From Ascaris suum (taxonomy: Eukaryota; Nematoda; Chromadorea; Rhabditida; Ascarididae), in NCBI GenBank assembly GCA_013433145.1, contig CM024187.1:14993826-15057825 (forward strand): DNA of 64,000 nucleotides, written 5' to 3'. The translations under genes and the position numbers were made by a program. The notes under the pieces are model-generated. The model was not told where the DNA came from and did no database searches. It worked only from the letters and a program-made list of their open reading frames with translations. Within the stretch, counting starts at the first letter, position 1. Each line of letters begins with the position of its first letter. Below are positions 13,626-43,100 of this stretch, in pieces.

Positions 13626-16600
13626 TTCGTGGCATTTCAACCGATGAATACGCTACAGTATGCCACATTTGCAGGTTGCATGGCAAAATTTGCAGAATTG
13701 GGCTCTTCTCGTTCCAGGCATCGAGTTCATGTTATAGATTGCCAATATTGGGCCAGTCAATCAATAACCGGTCAAACAATAACGGTTGGTGCTTTGTCGA
13801 CACGGGTCAGGTGAGACATAGGTGTGTTGCAGTGACGTCGCTAGATCCCAGCAATATGCATAATGAGTAATATAAGTCTCGGCCAAAGTGTAGCGTCCAC
13901 ATAGCAGACTTGAAGTGCTCGCGTGATTAGTTTCCTGTTACATGCGACTTTCGTGTGTAGCCATTAATTTGCGCTTCATACAGACGATGAATGCGAAATG
14001 AAGCGACAATTGGGACATGACGAGGTTTTTTGTAGGCGGCTGTTTGACGTGTGCTTTCGAAGCTTGAAGAAAGTTAGGGAGAGGTTTATGGCAGAGAAAT
14101 GGGGCAAAACACTACCCAATTCAACTTTGCACTACTTTTCACCATCATTAGGGGTGGGGACGGCAAATCAAGGGTAGAGCAAAGCCTCAACAAAGGAGCA
14201 AGTAAGACTTTGCCTTGTCCTTAAAACGCCAATCATCTGTGGAAAAGTGCAAGGCAGTACTGAATACTATATCACACAGTAATAAAAAGAGGAATGTACA
14301 CGGAGGTTTTTTCATGCTCTGCACGGAGTATTTACATAAATAATTATTCGTTAGTTCTGAGGTTATTAAAATGATGAACAAAGAGTGAAATCTGCAAAGC
14401 TCCGAGATTGCTTGGAGATATGGAAAGTCCTCTTTACGAAATCATTTCATCGGGTTCTTAGTGAAAACATCTCTTATGCATTCATCTTTCAACGAAATCG
14501 ATCATTCTACAAAAATGTTCAACGCTTTCCTGAAGTGTTGGGAGAAAGGCTTTCACGGCAAGTTTTTAAAAAGCAGGTAGCAGAAAACACGGAGCTTAAA
14601 TCGCTCTGAAGTGCACACCGCTGATCTATATAAATTACACTTCAACCCTAATGGAACAGTTAACGCATAGCTTCGTTAACTCCCAAAAGAGCGGGTCTTC
14701 AATATTGGAGAAAAGTTTCCTCATCGTGAAAAATTTTTTCGCTGTGCAAGTCTCCCATCAAGCTCTCAGTTGGAATAATCTCAAAACTTGCAATTTTTGT
14801 GGAAGTCGAATAATCCACAGAGAGTTACGCTTTTTCATAAATTACGGGCTTCAAAAACTTCCAAAACTTATTCATACGGAAATCTCCTCGCAGAAAAAAG
14901 GTTGAATTCACGAATTAAGTATCGTACACTATTCTAACACTCATAATGAGGTTTTTTTTCGATTAGTGCTATTCGCCATGATCTAACGTTTAAATAATCT
15001 GAATATTGCTCACAAGCAGATGGTTTCATTCTTGATTTGCTTTCTCAGTAACGCGTTAATCGGATTTCCTTCTTCTCCTTTTGTTTTCTCGCTCAACATT
15101 TTAATGCAATGCCACTACTCGTGATGATTTGATATAATGCCCTGATACGTTTGCATTGCAGCGAATAGTGCCACACACACGGTTCCTTCACTACGAGTCC
15201 TATTCTTATGGCTGCCGGTTTTATAATATTGCTGTTTTTCTATAGTGCGTGAACAAAATCATCTTTGCAGTTCCTTCATGAAAAACGAACAACCTGGGAA
15301 AACTCACCATAAATTTGTAGAATGCTCGAACGAGAGGGTTTGCAGATTTCACAGGGCATCGGAGGGCTATAAGTGATAAATCGCAATAATCGCAAAGGCT
15401 GAATTCGTCGTAATTCAGTATTTTGAGCTGCTAACACATTAACCACTCCCACCGCAAAAGTTATGCTACATTTTACTAGATTCGTCTGATGAATAGCATC
15501 CATGTGAGCTTCTCTGCAAACCAGCGCAGGCAAAAGAAAGGTTTATTGCTGTCGACTACGGGAGGCGTTCGACGAAGCTTCTCCAGATTCCCGCATGTTC
15601 ACACTTCTACATCTTTGCGTTTGTTTTTTGCCTTCATAACTGCTTTTGCGCGATAATAACGACAGACAGCACATATAAAAACCATTTTCAGCCCACCACA
15701 AAATATCAGTTTGCATAGTTGTTCGAACAGGTCAAGCTGCAAATTGCAAAACGTAAAATACAGCCTCTAAAAGATAGACGCCACTGAGGAAGAGCGGAGT
15801 AAACTTTGGTTGCGATTGAACAAACAGCCTACAGATGTAGGTAAAACATGTATAACGTCTTTTATATATTTCATCATTTAAAAAACGGATAGCGTGTGGA
15901 GATGTGGCTCAAAAATTCTTTCGACAGTTACGCAATACGCATAATAACGGCGCTACGATACAATAAACCTCTCACTGTTGGAGTGAGTGAACTAGTCAAT
16001 GTCTGCTGCCTTTTTCTATCCGATTTAACCCACAGCCTACGTAGGTAACACAAGGTGATGTGGAGAAAGGACGGAGGCGCGAGCGAGAGAATTGGTCACA
16101 AGGTGCACTCTTTGAGGAAATGACTCTCAAATTCAGGTTTCCTGCTGAAATATCATATAATGGTGACAAATTTGAATTTTGTGTGTAATGTGTCATCACT
16201 CTAGCGTAGAAAAACTGAATGACCATTGGCACAACTTGTATATATACTTTCTTGCTAAAAATGCCGCACACAAATTCGAAGCCGATCGTCCGAAACTTAA
16301 ACTCTCCTTTCGTCCTTGGTCGAAATGTAGAGTCTCCCTGTCTTTTTTTTGAAATGCTTCGCTCATTTATTGAAGTTCCGCATATAAAGCTTATTCATAA
16401 TTAACAACATCACAGTAAGCAGGAAGGTTACAGCTGTTCTTGAAATTGTCCTGTTTGCATTTTTTTTTTAATATCAGAGATGAGATTTTCATTTTTGTTA
16501 ACGAATCGAATTGCAAGCAATGAACCACTTATTGGCCAAACACGATGACCAATAAAAGGCGCAAATAGCACGAGTGTTGGCGTGTTAAAACAAGGAATGT

Positions 16601-19600
16601 TACAGCATAGGACCTGTAACGCAACGGAATGCAAAGAGACTGTTCGATAGAATGCGACATTCTTGTTGTGGGGCGACAAAATGCCGACTATCGACGCAGC
16701 GACCGCTACACCGACGACTTATCAGAAACTGTCAGAACATATCAGACTAGGCGTTGGCTAGCTAGAACTGCCAAACGCCGCTTTCATCTATCATCAACGA
16801 CATTATTTTAATCGAATGCATAAAGCATAAGAGATGGGAAAATGTGCCAGGAAAGCTGGCGCTGAGTATGTGCCACCAATTCTGCTCGTCAGGTCGACTA
16901 GCTTCATAAACCTTCATAAATTGAAAAAAAAACAATGGATCATATAACAATGTGTTTATATTTCACCGAAGCGACCGGCCGCATGAGCTTTTCCGCATGA
17001 TTTCCGATTCATGCATTTCAAAATTACTTTAAAGGTGCAAACCTTTAATCACATTTAGGTGTCTATAATCCTCTTGATGATGATGGATCGACTTGGAGAT
17101 TGCTGCAGTCACGACTCTATATTATAGATTTACGCTCCCGTTCTCGCGACCGTTACCGAGTAGTTTCCTAGTTAAAACCACCTCATAGCTAGCAAACACA
17201 CATATGTATGTAAGCGGAGACTGTCCTCACCGTAACTGGCGTTGCAGATAGGAATATGCGACAGATATGGAAATTTGAAAAAGAAGTGGGAAACTTGCAG
17301 CTTACTTCAAGTTTAAGATTCTCTATGACGCAAATATATTGTTTTCAGCAGTCATATAATCATTTTCCCTGATTTATACGGCTCCGCAACATTTTTGAAA
17401 GTCGCGTGATCGAAACGCGGATATGCCAGTCATGCACGCTCGATTGCAGAACTGCTCCAGAAAGTTAAGAAGGGCCTGAAAATTTTCCGTGACATCTGAG
17501 TGTCCTCACTTGATGATGTTTTCTTGTTTGGTGCACCGAGAAAAAGGTCTTTCGTGTATTGTAAAAATTGAGCACTTTGCAAGTGAGAAAACTGACCAAA
17601 AAAGAGATTATTTTTGAAGTTGTAGCGCTTTGTCGACTTTAAACGGCGAATTCTCAATGTTGACTTGGGATGTTGCTCTGAGAAGACATTTTAAATACAT
17701 ATGTTGCTTAAAAACGCATTCATAAAAACAGTTATACAACAACGGTGATGAAGACCAGATCAAAGGCGTGCTTTTATGCGATGCCTATTTCTTCCTTTGC
17801 AGTTGGCTGTTAGCCGTGTCTGAACGCTTCTTCCCTAAATAATGACCACAAAGTGCACTCATGCACTAAGCCCAATGAAGCATTAAAATGCTTCATATCG
17901 CCGTTCAAAACCGCACTGCATACATTACATTACCATACAAAGTCACTTTTGTCCACTTACCAATGAGCGTGTGACGCAGAAAGAAACTTTCGTCTGCATT
18001 CCTGAACGTTTATTAGCGCCTGTCAGCAGAAAATTGCGATTTGGAGAGCAGTGAAGAGCATTGAGAGACTACATTGCCTAACGCAAATCTGGCTAGATAA
18101 AAGCGCGGTGCACTAAGAAACATAAAACCTTATTTAACGATAAAACTATGGCAGAGAGTGCAAATATGCTCATAATTTGTAACGCTTTTTTCGACCCATG
18201 TCAGGAGATTTTTGCAGGCACTTTGTAATTTGGATTATCTTCACACTTCCTCTTGCAAATATACTTTGCCCAGGAGACTTGCCTTCAGGTATATGCGATT
18301 GTTTGCATAGTTTTTGCGCTTTGAACTTTAGCATCGAAATTTAATACATATGCAAACATTTAAACATACGTGTAGACAGGCTGCTATTCGTATCGAAGTT
18401 TGTGCCGCAGAACCAAAACTAAGAAAGAAGCGGAAAAAAGCCTGAAAGAGAGTGAATCTCTCGAAGCTACAGAAATGAAATTTCTCACCCTAGTATCAGC
18501 TATCATGTCCATCTCAGTTCTCAGCATCATAAAGTTTTTTGCCCATTTAATGACACATAAAGATGTACTATCGATTACAGCGATGAAATTTCGATAATGA
18601 CGCTGAAGAAGAAAAAATGGGCTCGTTTTGCAGTTTTTCCAAAGGTGAATATATCGACGCCGTTTCATTCGAAATGAAAAAACGACCAAAAATTATAATG
18701 CCTCACAGTTTTCGGTCTGTCATTGTTTATAATGGAATAAAGTTTGATCGAAGCTATTGGAGAAGTTCTTTTGGAAAAAATATGAGTCATCTATTCATTA
18801 AGAAAGGTCATTGTGGTTTTAGTGAATTTGATTCAACAGGTGCACATAGCAATTCTCACTCATCACTTCAAGAGGATGAAAGGCTAAATATGATAAATCA
18901 AAGTGGGCGGTCGCGTCAATGGAATATGCTGAAGTTCCTGTAGCGTCCAAATTATTAGCGCCACCTTCAATATTTTTGCTTCACAGATCTTTAAGGTGCT
19001 TCATATGAAGCTCTATTCCTTCGCTTACTTTAAATTTTTGCTATCGCTATTCGTTAAATTTTTTTTCAAACGAACATCTACAGCAGTTGATTCGTGTTTA
19101 TATTTCAATGAATAGATGAGCGTCATTAATATTTCCATGAGTTTAACTTCCTCTTACCTCCTCATGCTTCCTTTGAGCTCAACAAAGCTCAGATGAGCTC
19201 GAATCGTGGGCCTCAATATGCTTTCACTTGTCGATGATTTGTGGAGAAAATAATTTTCGAGCAGATTTTTTGGGAGCTTTTTCTTATTGAACTCTAATCG
19301 AAACAGTTCGTGGCCGGAATTTATGAGAGTCATGCTTGGCTTGAGGGGGCACAAAATAAAAACTTTTCTGTTCCAAAACCATATTTGAATAAAAATTGCA
19401 AATAAAGAAATCACGATTGCATGGATTTTTATGATCAGAACTTGACAAACAAAATTCTGCATGTCAAAATCATAGCCTTCTAATTTTCCCATGAATTTCT
19501 CAAGTATTTCACTGTTTAAGCTGGCTTCCGTGTTCGACTTCAGACAGAATCCGCAAATAAATAGGAATGTGATTTAAAGATATAGCAAAGCACACATGCA

Positions 19601-20874
19601 ATCAAATTTGTGTCAATTTAGAAGAGTTGCAACGAAAGAATAAGGAACGGTATTCAACGATGGCACTTTTTTGGGGATTGAGTATGCTCAGTGCTGTGTT
19701 TTTCCTACATAATTTGAAACTGAGCCGGACGCTTCAACAGAAACAGGCATTGGTTCCTCTCATTTCTTCGCAAATTGTCTACAAGTCTTATTTACTGCTA
19801 ATGAAAAACCAACTGTGATTTTGAGCCAATTATTTCACTTTTTTAGACCGTTAACGGGCCCTTTTTTGTGCTGAAAAATCACTTCGGAAAAGGGCTTTAA
19901 CATAGCTATGGGTGCTCAAAGACTCCAGTTAATGGGGAGAAGTCTAAGCGAGCGATTAATAAGCAACTGTTTATGAAATTCCGTGGTTGAATTTGAACAA
20001 AACCAGAAAGAACTCAAAGCAAAATTCGTAGATGGGTAGTGTAAAACTGCAAATAATTTTAAATTGCTAGGCAAAAGCTTTCCTTTGTTCGTTACATAAA
20101 AGGAGAAAATTTTTCGCGTCCAGAATGCCAACCTGAAGCAAAGAACAAAGCATTTATCGCAGAGATCAAAAAAGTTCCAACCGTTGAGAACCTTGAAAGT
20201 TTTCATTTCTTTTTCACAACTAAACATCAACGCAGTTTCATACAGAACATGCCAGAGTGTTTCAGGCAGGACCAAACGATCCCGGAGGATGGTCTCTTGT
20301 GGAAACACATCAGACTCTCATAGACAATGCAACGAAGAACGATTTGTTGGATGAGCGACAGAAAAGTATGTTCACCTTGGTGCTTTGCTGATCAATTGAA
20401 TATTTACAACACTTACATTGCCTCATTAAAAGGACCTCGAACTACCAGAGTTTCGACGATAGCTATACAATTTCCACCGCTTCAAGTATGTCACAAATTC
20501 TGCTCCATGCGCAGCCATGGAACTACCTTCCACATCAACCACAATTTTAAATTTCCCCGTTCGCTTCAGTTCATTCGACTGGTGATTTCCTGCGTTGTCA
20601 GTGTGAGAAATAAGATCGAGTTCATTATTCAGCAAAACGAACATGTTTCACCTCTACGATTAAATCCGACGCGCCAAAAAGATCGTACAAGCTTTGAGAA
20701 GCTGACATCCTAAGCTAGAAATCCGCGATACAGCCTCCTAGATGGCCTCTTCTGAAAGAAAATATCTTGAAGAAAATAGATAAATCTTCATGGTCATGAC
20801 TTTTCCAGAAAATGCTTAGGAATATTTTGCATACCCGGAAACTGTGTTAATTCATTCTCATCTGTATAATTTTA
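13626..20874. other. Long stretch without a supported gene
   Basis: No CBM14-type exon or other recognisable exon was found. Two short frames look like signal peptides (starting near 18,475 and 19,660) but lack good donors in a phase that joins the first recognised chitin-binding exon. A minus frame at 20,426-20,644 has an ATG preceded by in-frame stops but no known domain. The missing 5' exons of the chitin-binding gene, including its signal peptide, may lie here. Confidence 0.4.
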
Positions 20875-37575
<16,701 letters not shown>

Positions 37576-40180
37576 ATGCTTCTTTTCTTTAAACTACAAT
37601 AGAAACTCTTAACCCGTGTACAACCTTAAGGTATCGGTCTGTCATTTATATATTCAATGATGCAATTAAAGTAATTACCAGCAGAAAGTGGAGCATATAC
37701 ATACTCATTCAAAATGAATGGGGTAAACCCTCTTTGCTCCACGGAGGAACACGTAGCACAAGACTTTCTAAACTCCCACTCGACAGCAATATGCCATGAT
37801 TCATCGTCACAGCTCCTAAACCTCTTTAACTCTTGAAGAACTAACCATTGAGTTATTGCGATTTTCTCGACCCTTCACTGACACTGCCTTCTCAAGTCCA
37901 AATCAACCCATCTGAAAGTGGGTGAAAACTCGAAGCAGTAGCGATCCTAATTTGAACGAGAACAATTGCAACGAAATTATGTCATTGTTACGACCATCTA
38001 GACGATTCAGGTGGTAAACACAGTAGAAATTCAGATGCATTAATCCATTAGCTTATGCATCCGATGACTTTGTGACATTTTGATCAGCATTTCCAACACT
38101 CATATTGAACACACCTCTTTTCACCTTTTGAAGTCTACACAATCTGAACACTAAATATTGTCGCCCTTATTGTTGCTGAAAGCCATAACTCAAAAAACTC
38201 TGTGCTCTCAAAACGACTAAGAAACCGACTGAGGCGCGTCGGAAAAAATTTTAAAAAGTCGGTTCGTTGAGTTCTTTTTCACAACATGGCAAAGTTGCAA
38301 TAGAAAGCGCTATCTCGAGGCAAAAAGAGTAGGTGCTTTTATTTTATGGTTTCAAGATGCCCATTTTTTCGATGTACAGATTTTCGCATGACTTCAGGCT
38401 TTCTGGAAATACCACCGAAAAAGTGATGAGGAAGTACACATACGGAACAAGTGGAGACAAACAAATCGAAACCATATCTATTCTATTGCAAAAATCTCAT
38501 AACTGATTTACGTACCATTCATAGATTTTTCGTGGTAAACAGTTTTGTTGTGGCCACGGAACAATGAATCCAAATTGTGCATCATCGAAGTTGCTCACTT
38601 CACTGTGCAACTTGAGCCAGTTTTCAAAAGTTTAGAGAAGTCGCTCTCCGTATATATTGGGACAGAAAAGTGTCACAGTGTTCTGCACAACATCCCATGC
38701 TTGACTTTATTCTGGTCCTGTAGCATGACAGTGTCGGCAGTGATGAAAGATCTAACGTTTTCTTGGAAATCCGCCTGAGAAGCATTGCTCATTTCCACAG
38801 TTGTTATGTCCGAAAACGATTATTAGCTTTGAACGGTAGTTTTAGATTGCTAGCAAAACAGTAGTAGAACGGAAATGGAGTCAGTTCTCTTGATGCAAGA
38901 AACCGAGATGCGCAGATAATCTGTGACGTAGTTCAATCATGAAGTGCAAACACCTCGGGAAATACGTGAAAGCGATATGCATATATCGCTATCACCTCAG
39001 AAACACCAGCTATTTTATGCTTCGTTAGATTATAATGAAGTAAGCGGAAATTTCTTGCCACTGCCCCCCGACCGTTCTTTTCTCGCACTTCTCAAACGAA
39101 GCGTTTTGACGGAAGTAATCAATCAAAGAAAACTTACGTACAAAGTCGTGAGGGATTAAGAAAATCAAGGGGACAAAAAATAATTGTAAAATCCCTTTTA
39201 TGGTAAAGAATACTTTGATACCAAACAAGAGGATGACGCTTGCATTATCAAAACATCAGTATTCTAGACGAAAATTTCTAGTACTGAAAGCAGATAACGA
39301 AAAGAAAAGCAATCTTGGCTTCCTTAATAATCTAATGCCACATGGAAAATAACAAAATATTTCTGAGAGCATGATGTTATTAACATATGGGAGCATAAAT
39401 CTTCATCCTTCCATTAGGGCTGTGTGCGTTTTAAATTATGTACTAAAAGTCGCACTAATGTACAGCACGTGATGCAGTAGCATTTATTTTATATCGCATA
39501 AAAGTACACCGTTATACTGTGTGAACGGCTTTATTAATCTGTGCAGGTGAACGCTGCGATCTCTCAAAAAATTACACTCGACGATTGCAAAAGGAGAAAC
39601 CAAATTGAAAGATCCCAGGATTGCTTAATTGGTCTGTGCGATATGGAAAAATGAGACGATTGTGGATGCTTGGGTGTGCAATATTTATTTCAACTTCCCA
39701 TTATTCAGCAAGGATTCAACGCATTTTATCATATTGGTTCTCTTATCACAACGATTTAATATTTGCAGCAGATGGTATGGATGAGAGATGGCAGTATGAA
39801 CGTTAAGTTTTCAATTTGCACAAATCAATTAAAATATTAAAGCAGGATGCCCAAGTGCATATTGAGGCAAATTACATCAGTCAGGAAGCATGGCATGACC
39901 TAGTGAATACTACTAAGCAATGAAGCATTAAAGTTGATCAGTTTGAAAGAGGCCATATGATTAAGCTCTAAAACGTAAAAAGAAGCATTCACCCAATCGG
40001 TTAAACTGATATCTGGGTGCGTGAGCTATGAATGCATTTTCCACATTAGTTGAAAACGGTGAACGTGAAAGGAAAATATTAAACCAAGGCTTCAATAAAA
40101 CAACTGTTACTTTGGCTAGTGCACATTGTAACATCCTTAGAATGGGACCTATACGAGTTGGGTAAAGTATAAGAAGGAGC
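37576..40180. other. Convergent intergenic region
   Basis: It separates the 3' ends of the chitin-binding gene (+) and innexin A (-) and must hold both 3' UTRs. A short inverted repeat AACCGACT/AGTCGGTT lies at about 38,223-38,265. No further gene was recognised; the short open frames here (60-80 codons) have no domain. Confidence 0.5.
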
Positions 40181-43100
40181 TCAGTCGATGGAATCCTTCT
40201 TTGGATCATATAGATCTTCTTGAAATCCGTGATCAACGTCATCAAGTTTAGGAGCAGTTCCAGTTAATGCAGGTGGCGGTACAGCACGACTCTTCTCTTC
40301 TTCGAGAAACATTTTCCAGAGTGCAGCCACAATATCAGTCGTTATGAGATCACCAGCGTTGGCCGATACGATACGCAAGAGAAAGACACCATCACTACGT
40401 AGACTGTAATGAACGAATTTTTCCAGCGCAGTGTGGCCTGAAATCATTCGTTTTATCTTGACATATTCATGCACCAAATTCAGTATTACAGCCATAAACC
40501 ATGTAAAAGACGATGCTCCTAGTATAGATATCCCTTATTCTCCAACTCCCATATTACACTAATGTGGCCGTCAAAAACTTCCAATCGGAGTTTCCAAGTT
40601 GCGACCAAAATGATTTTTTGCAAGCTTCTGAATGCCTGAACATTACAGCAACCCTTACACCGTACGCTTGGCCACTTGTCAACGAGAACTCTAGCTAGCC
40701 TCGAATGCACTTTCAAGCCCGCCATTAGCAGTACCAAAAAATCGAAGCTTAAATACAACAGCAGATGAGATTTAGGAAGTGCAAAATTGACTGATATTTG
40801 AGCAGATTAGACATTTATGAGTGATTCAGCGAAAATATTAGTCTCACATATGTTAAACATTAAATTAGCAGCAAAACATTTCGTTTCGTTTCTCGGCACC
40901 TAGCTCTATATCCACCTTGCATCAGCTGTGTTCGAGCTGCACAGTAGTGGCGATAACTTGTGAACATGTATGAGCACTTATCAACAACCTTGCCGCTCCT
41001 CGATAGTAGCTAGCAGTTCTTGATCAAGCTGTGCAGCATAGAACTTTGAAAGAGAAGAGCACGGTGAAAATGCTCGTTTAGGGCAAGCTTTCATAGAATT
41101 TTTGAGGAAACTAGGTTGAAAAAAATTTTCGCGCTGCAAAATATCAACTGAAGTGGGCAGTACAGTAATCTCGCACTTAGGAGACATGTTCGTACTTTGG
41201 AGTCGTAGCATTTTCTATAAGTGGACTTTTAATTTTCCAAATTCTGTGGCATTATTTTAGTTAATTATCATCAGTGCTCAGTGTACCATCTTTTAACTCC
41301 AGAGATCAGTAAACCTTAGGAAGAAGATTCCCTTGCAGCTGATCAATCGATCAGATTCCACAAAAACATAGAGTTTACTCAAATCGCATCGAAACCGTAA
41401 AACTTAAATGAAAAGAGCTTTTTCCTCGAGCATAGAGCAACAAATCTCCCCAAAAACCATATGGAAAAAAAATCCGACCACAGCAAACATTTCAACAGGA
41501 TTTTCACATTCAACATCACTAAGTTAGTAAACAACGAATATTTTTTCCACGCCACTTTTAGTGATGACAGGTAGAGTTTCATAGAAATATGACAGTAGTT
41601 TCCGTTGCAGCGACGTTGCTTTATTTCAAATAAAGGTTATATTCAGAAAAGACTTTTAGTGGAATTTTGTTGATGGCAATCGAAAGACTTTTAAAGGTAT
41701 TTTCAGAGCGCTCAAATTTCAAAACAGCACCTCATTCGGGGTGCATGCACTGCAATTTGAAGCATTTAGATCAAATGTATGCATTTAAATTAACGAAAAA
41801 TTTTTAAAAAATGCAAGCACAAGGACAAAAATGCCCCATGTAAACATTTCCGCCAAAAACATCTGAACAAGAAACTATATCAATTTCTCTAGTTTAATAT
41901 ATAAACATATGTCTCCGTTGTGGAAGGGTATATGACAGTTAAGAACAACGGCAGATAATCTTTAGAACTTTTCTTCAAACCCTTATGAAAACTACGCAGG
42001 ACTGTCAACTAGCATGAAAATTCGAAAGCAAAGGACTATTGAAAAGTTTGCGCGAAGAGGAAATACGGAGTCATGAGATGGAACCTTGACCATCGAGGAG
42101 ATCATAAACTCGCAGGTATTGTGAGATGAACGAGTATTGTTGTGCCTTAAAGAGACTCATTGCAAGCCAGTAACAGAAAGAACCAATCGTGGCTATGATA
42201 ACAATAAGAAGCCACCACCAGAGAAAGAGATACACCTGAAAATAAAACAACTGCAACTGCAAAGAAAAGGCACATAAACGGATTTAGCTGCGAGTGGTAA
42301 ATTTCTTAAACAAAATTTCGTCTTTTTTTACAGTGAAATGTTAATGAAGAAGAAAAGACCATAGAGATGACAGTGCATGGAAAATGGTTCTTAACAAGCA
42401 AATAAATCTTTACGGGTAAAGCATGGCAGTATTTGTCAATATTGGAGCCATTTTGGTGACAGTGCTGTGAAATAAAACCTACGTTGGACGCGCATGAACA
42501 CCTGTTTTCATAGATGACTTTAATGTGTCACAAAAACCGTGAAGAATCTTTGAAGAAAACAAATTAAGAAAGACCATTAACGAATGAAGAGGCAACCTTT
42601 TCGTTAAACATGTTGATCATGAGGACACATTGCACAGTGTGTCTGTGTTTATTACCCAACACACGTACATCGAAGTCACACATTGTCACCCTAGAATATT
42701 TGAGCAAGAATGAGACTCGTTATGAGGAGTGACAATCTTTTTGCATATCAAAATTTAATTGTTTTTCAATGTCCCCCAAAAATCACAGCTGGTTTTAGCA
42801 AAAAAAAGAAAAAAAAGAAAACGATATTCTCCGCCTTAGTGATATGTGCATTTATAAAGCCCATTGAGCAAATTATTTCGTTTCTACTAATGGCAGGAAC
42901 ACAATCAATTATACCAAGAAAAACGCTGCACACTGTAAAAGTATTTTCCCTAGTGCACTTTTGAACGAGATGATTGCTTGTTACCAGCGTATTAAATTTT
43001 GATAAATACACTTCCAAACGCGTCTCTTTTAAGCGATTTCTTAAAAGCGATTCAATGAATCAGTTGCAAGAGGGCGGAAACGGTTAACTTGTGAGATTAA

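Noticed and set aside
13676..13806. Possible cysteine-containing exon (SCYRLPILGQ, then GWCFVDTGQ) with donor CAG|GTGAGA
   Set aside because: It does not match CBM14 or another family I can name, and no neighbouring exon was found in a matching phase.
18475..18597. Signal-peptide-like start (MKFLTLVSAIMSISVLSII) as first exon of the chitin-binding gene
   Set aside because: No good donor in a phase that joins the exon at 20,875; hydrophobic frames arise by chance in AT-rich DNA.
19660..19818. Second signal-peptide-like start (MALFWGLSMLSAVFFL)
   Set aside because: The only nearby donor (GCATTG|GTTCCT) leaves phase 0, while the next recognised exon needs phase 1.
20426..20644. 72-aa minus-strand ORF with stops upstream of its ATG
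   Set aside because: Reads smoothly but has no domain, no partner exon, and overlaps a longer plus frame; not enough to call a gene.
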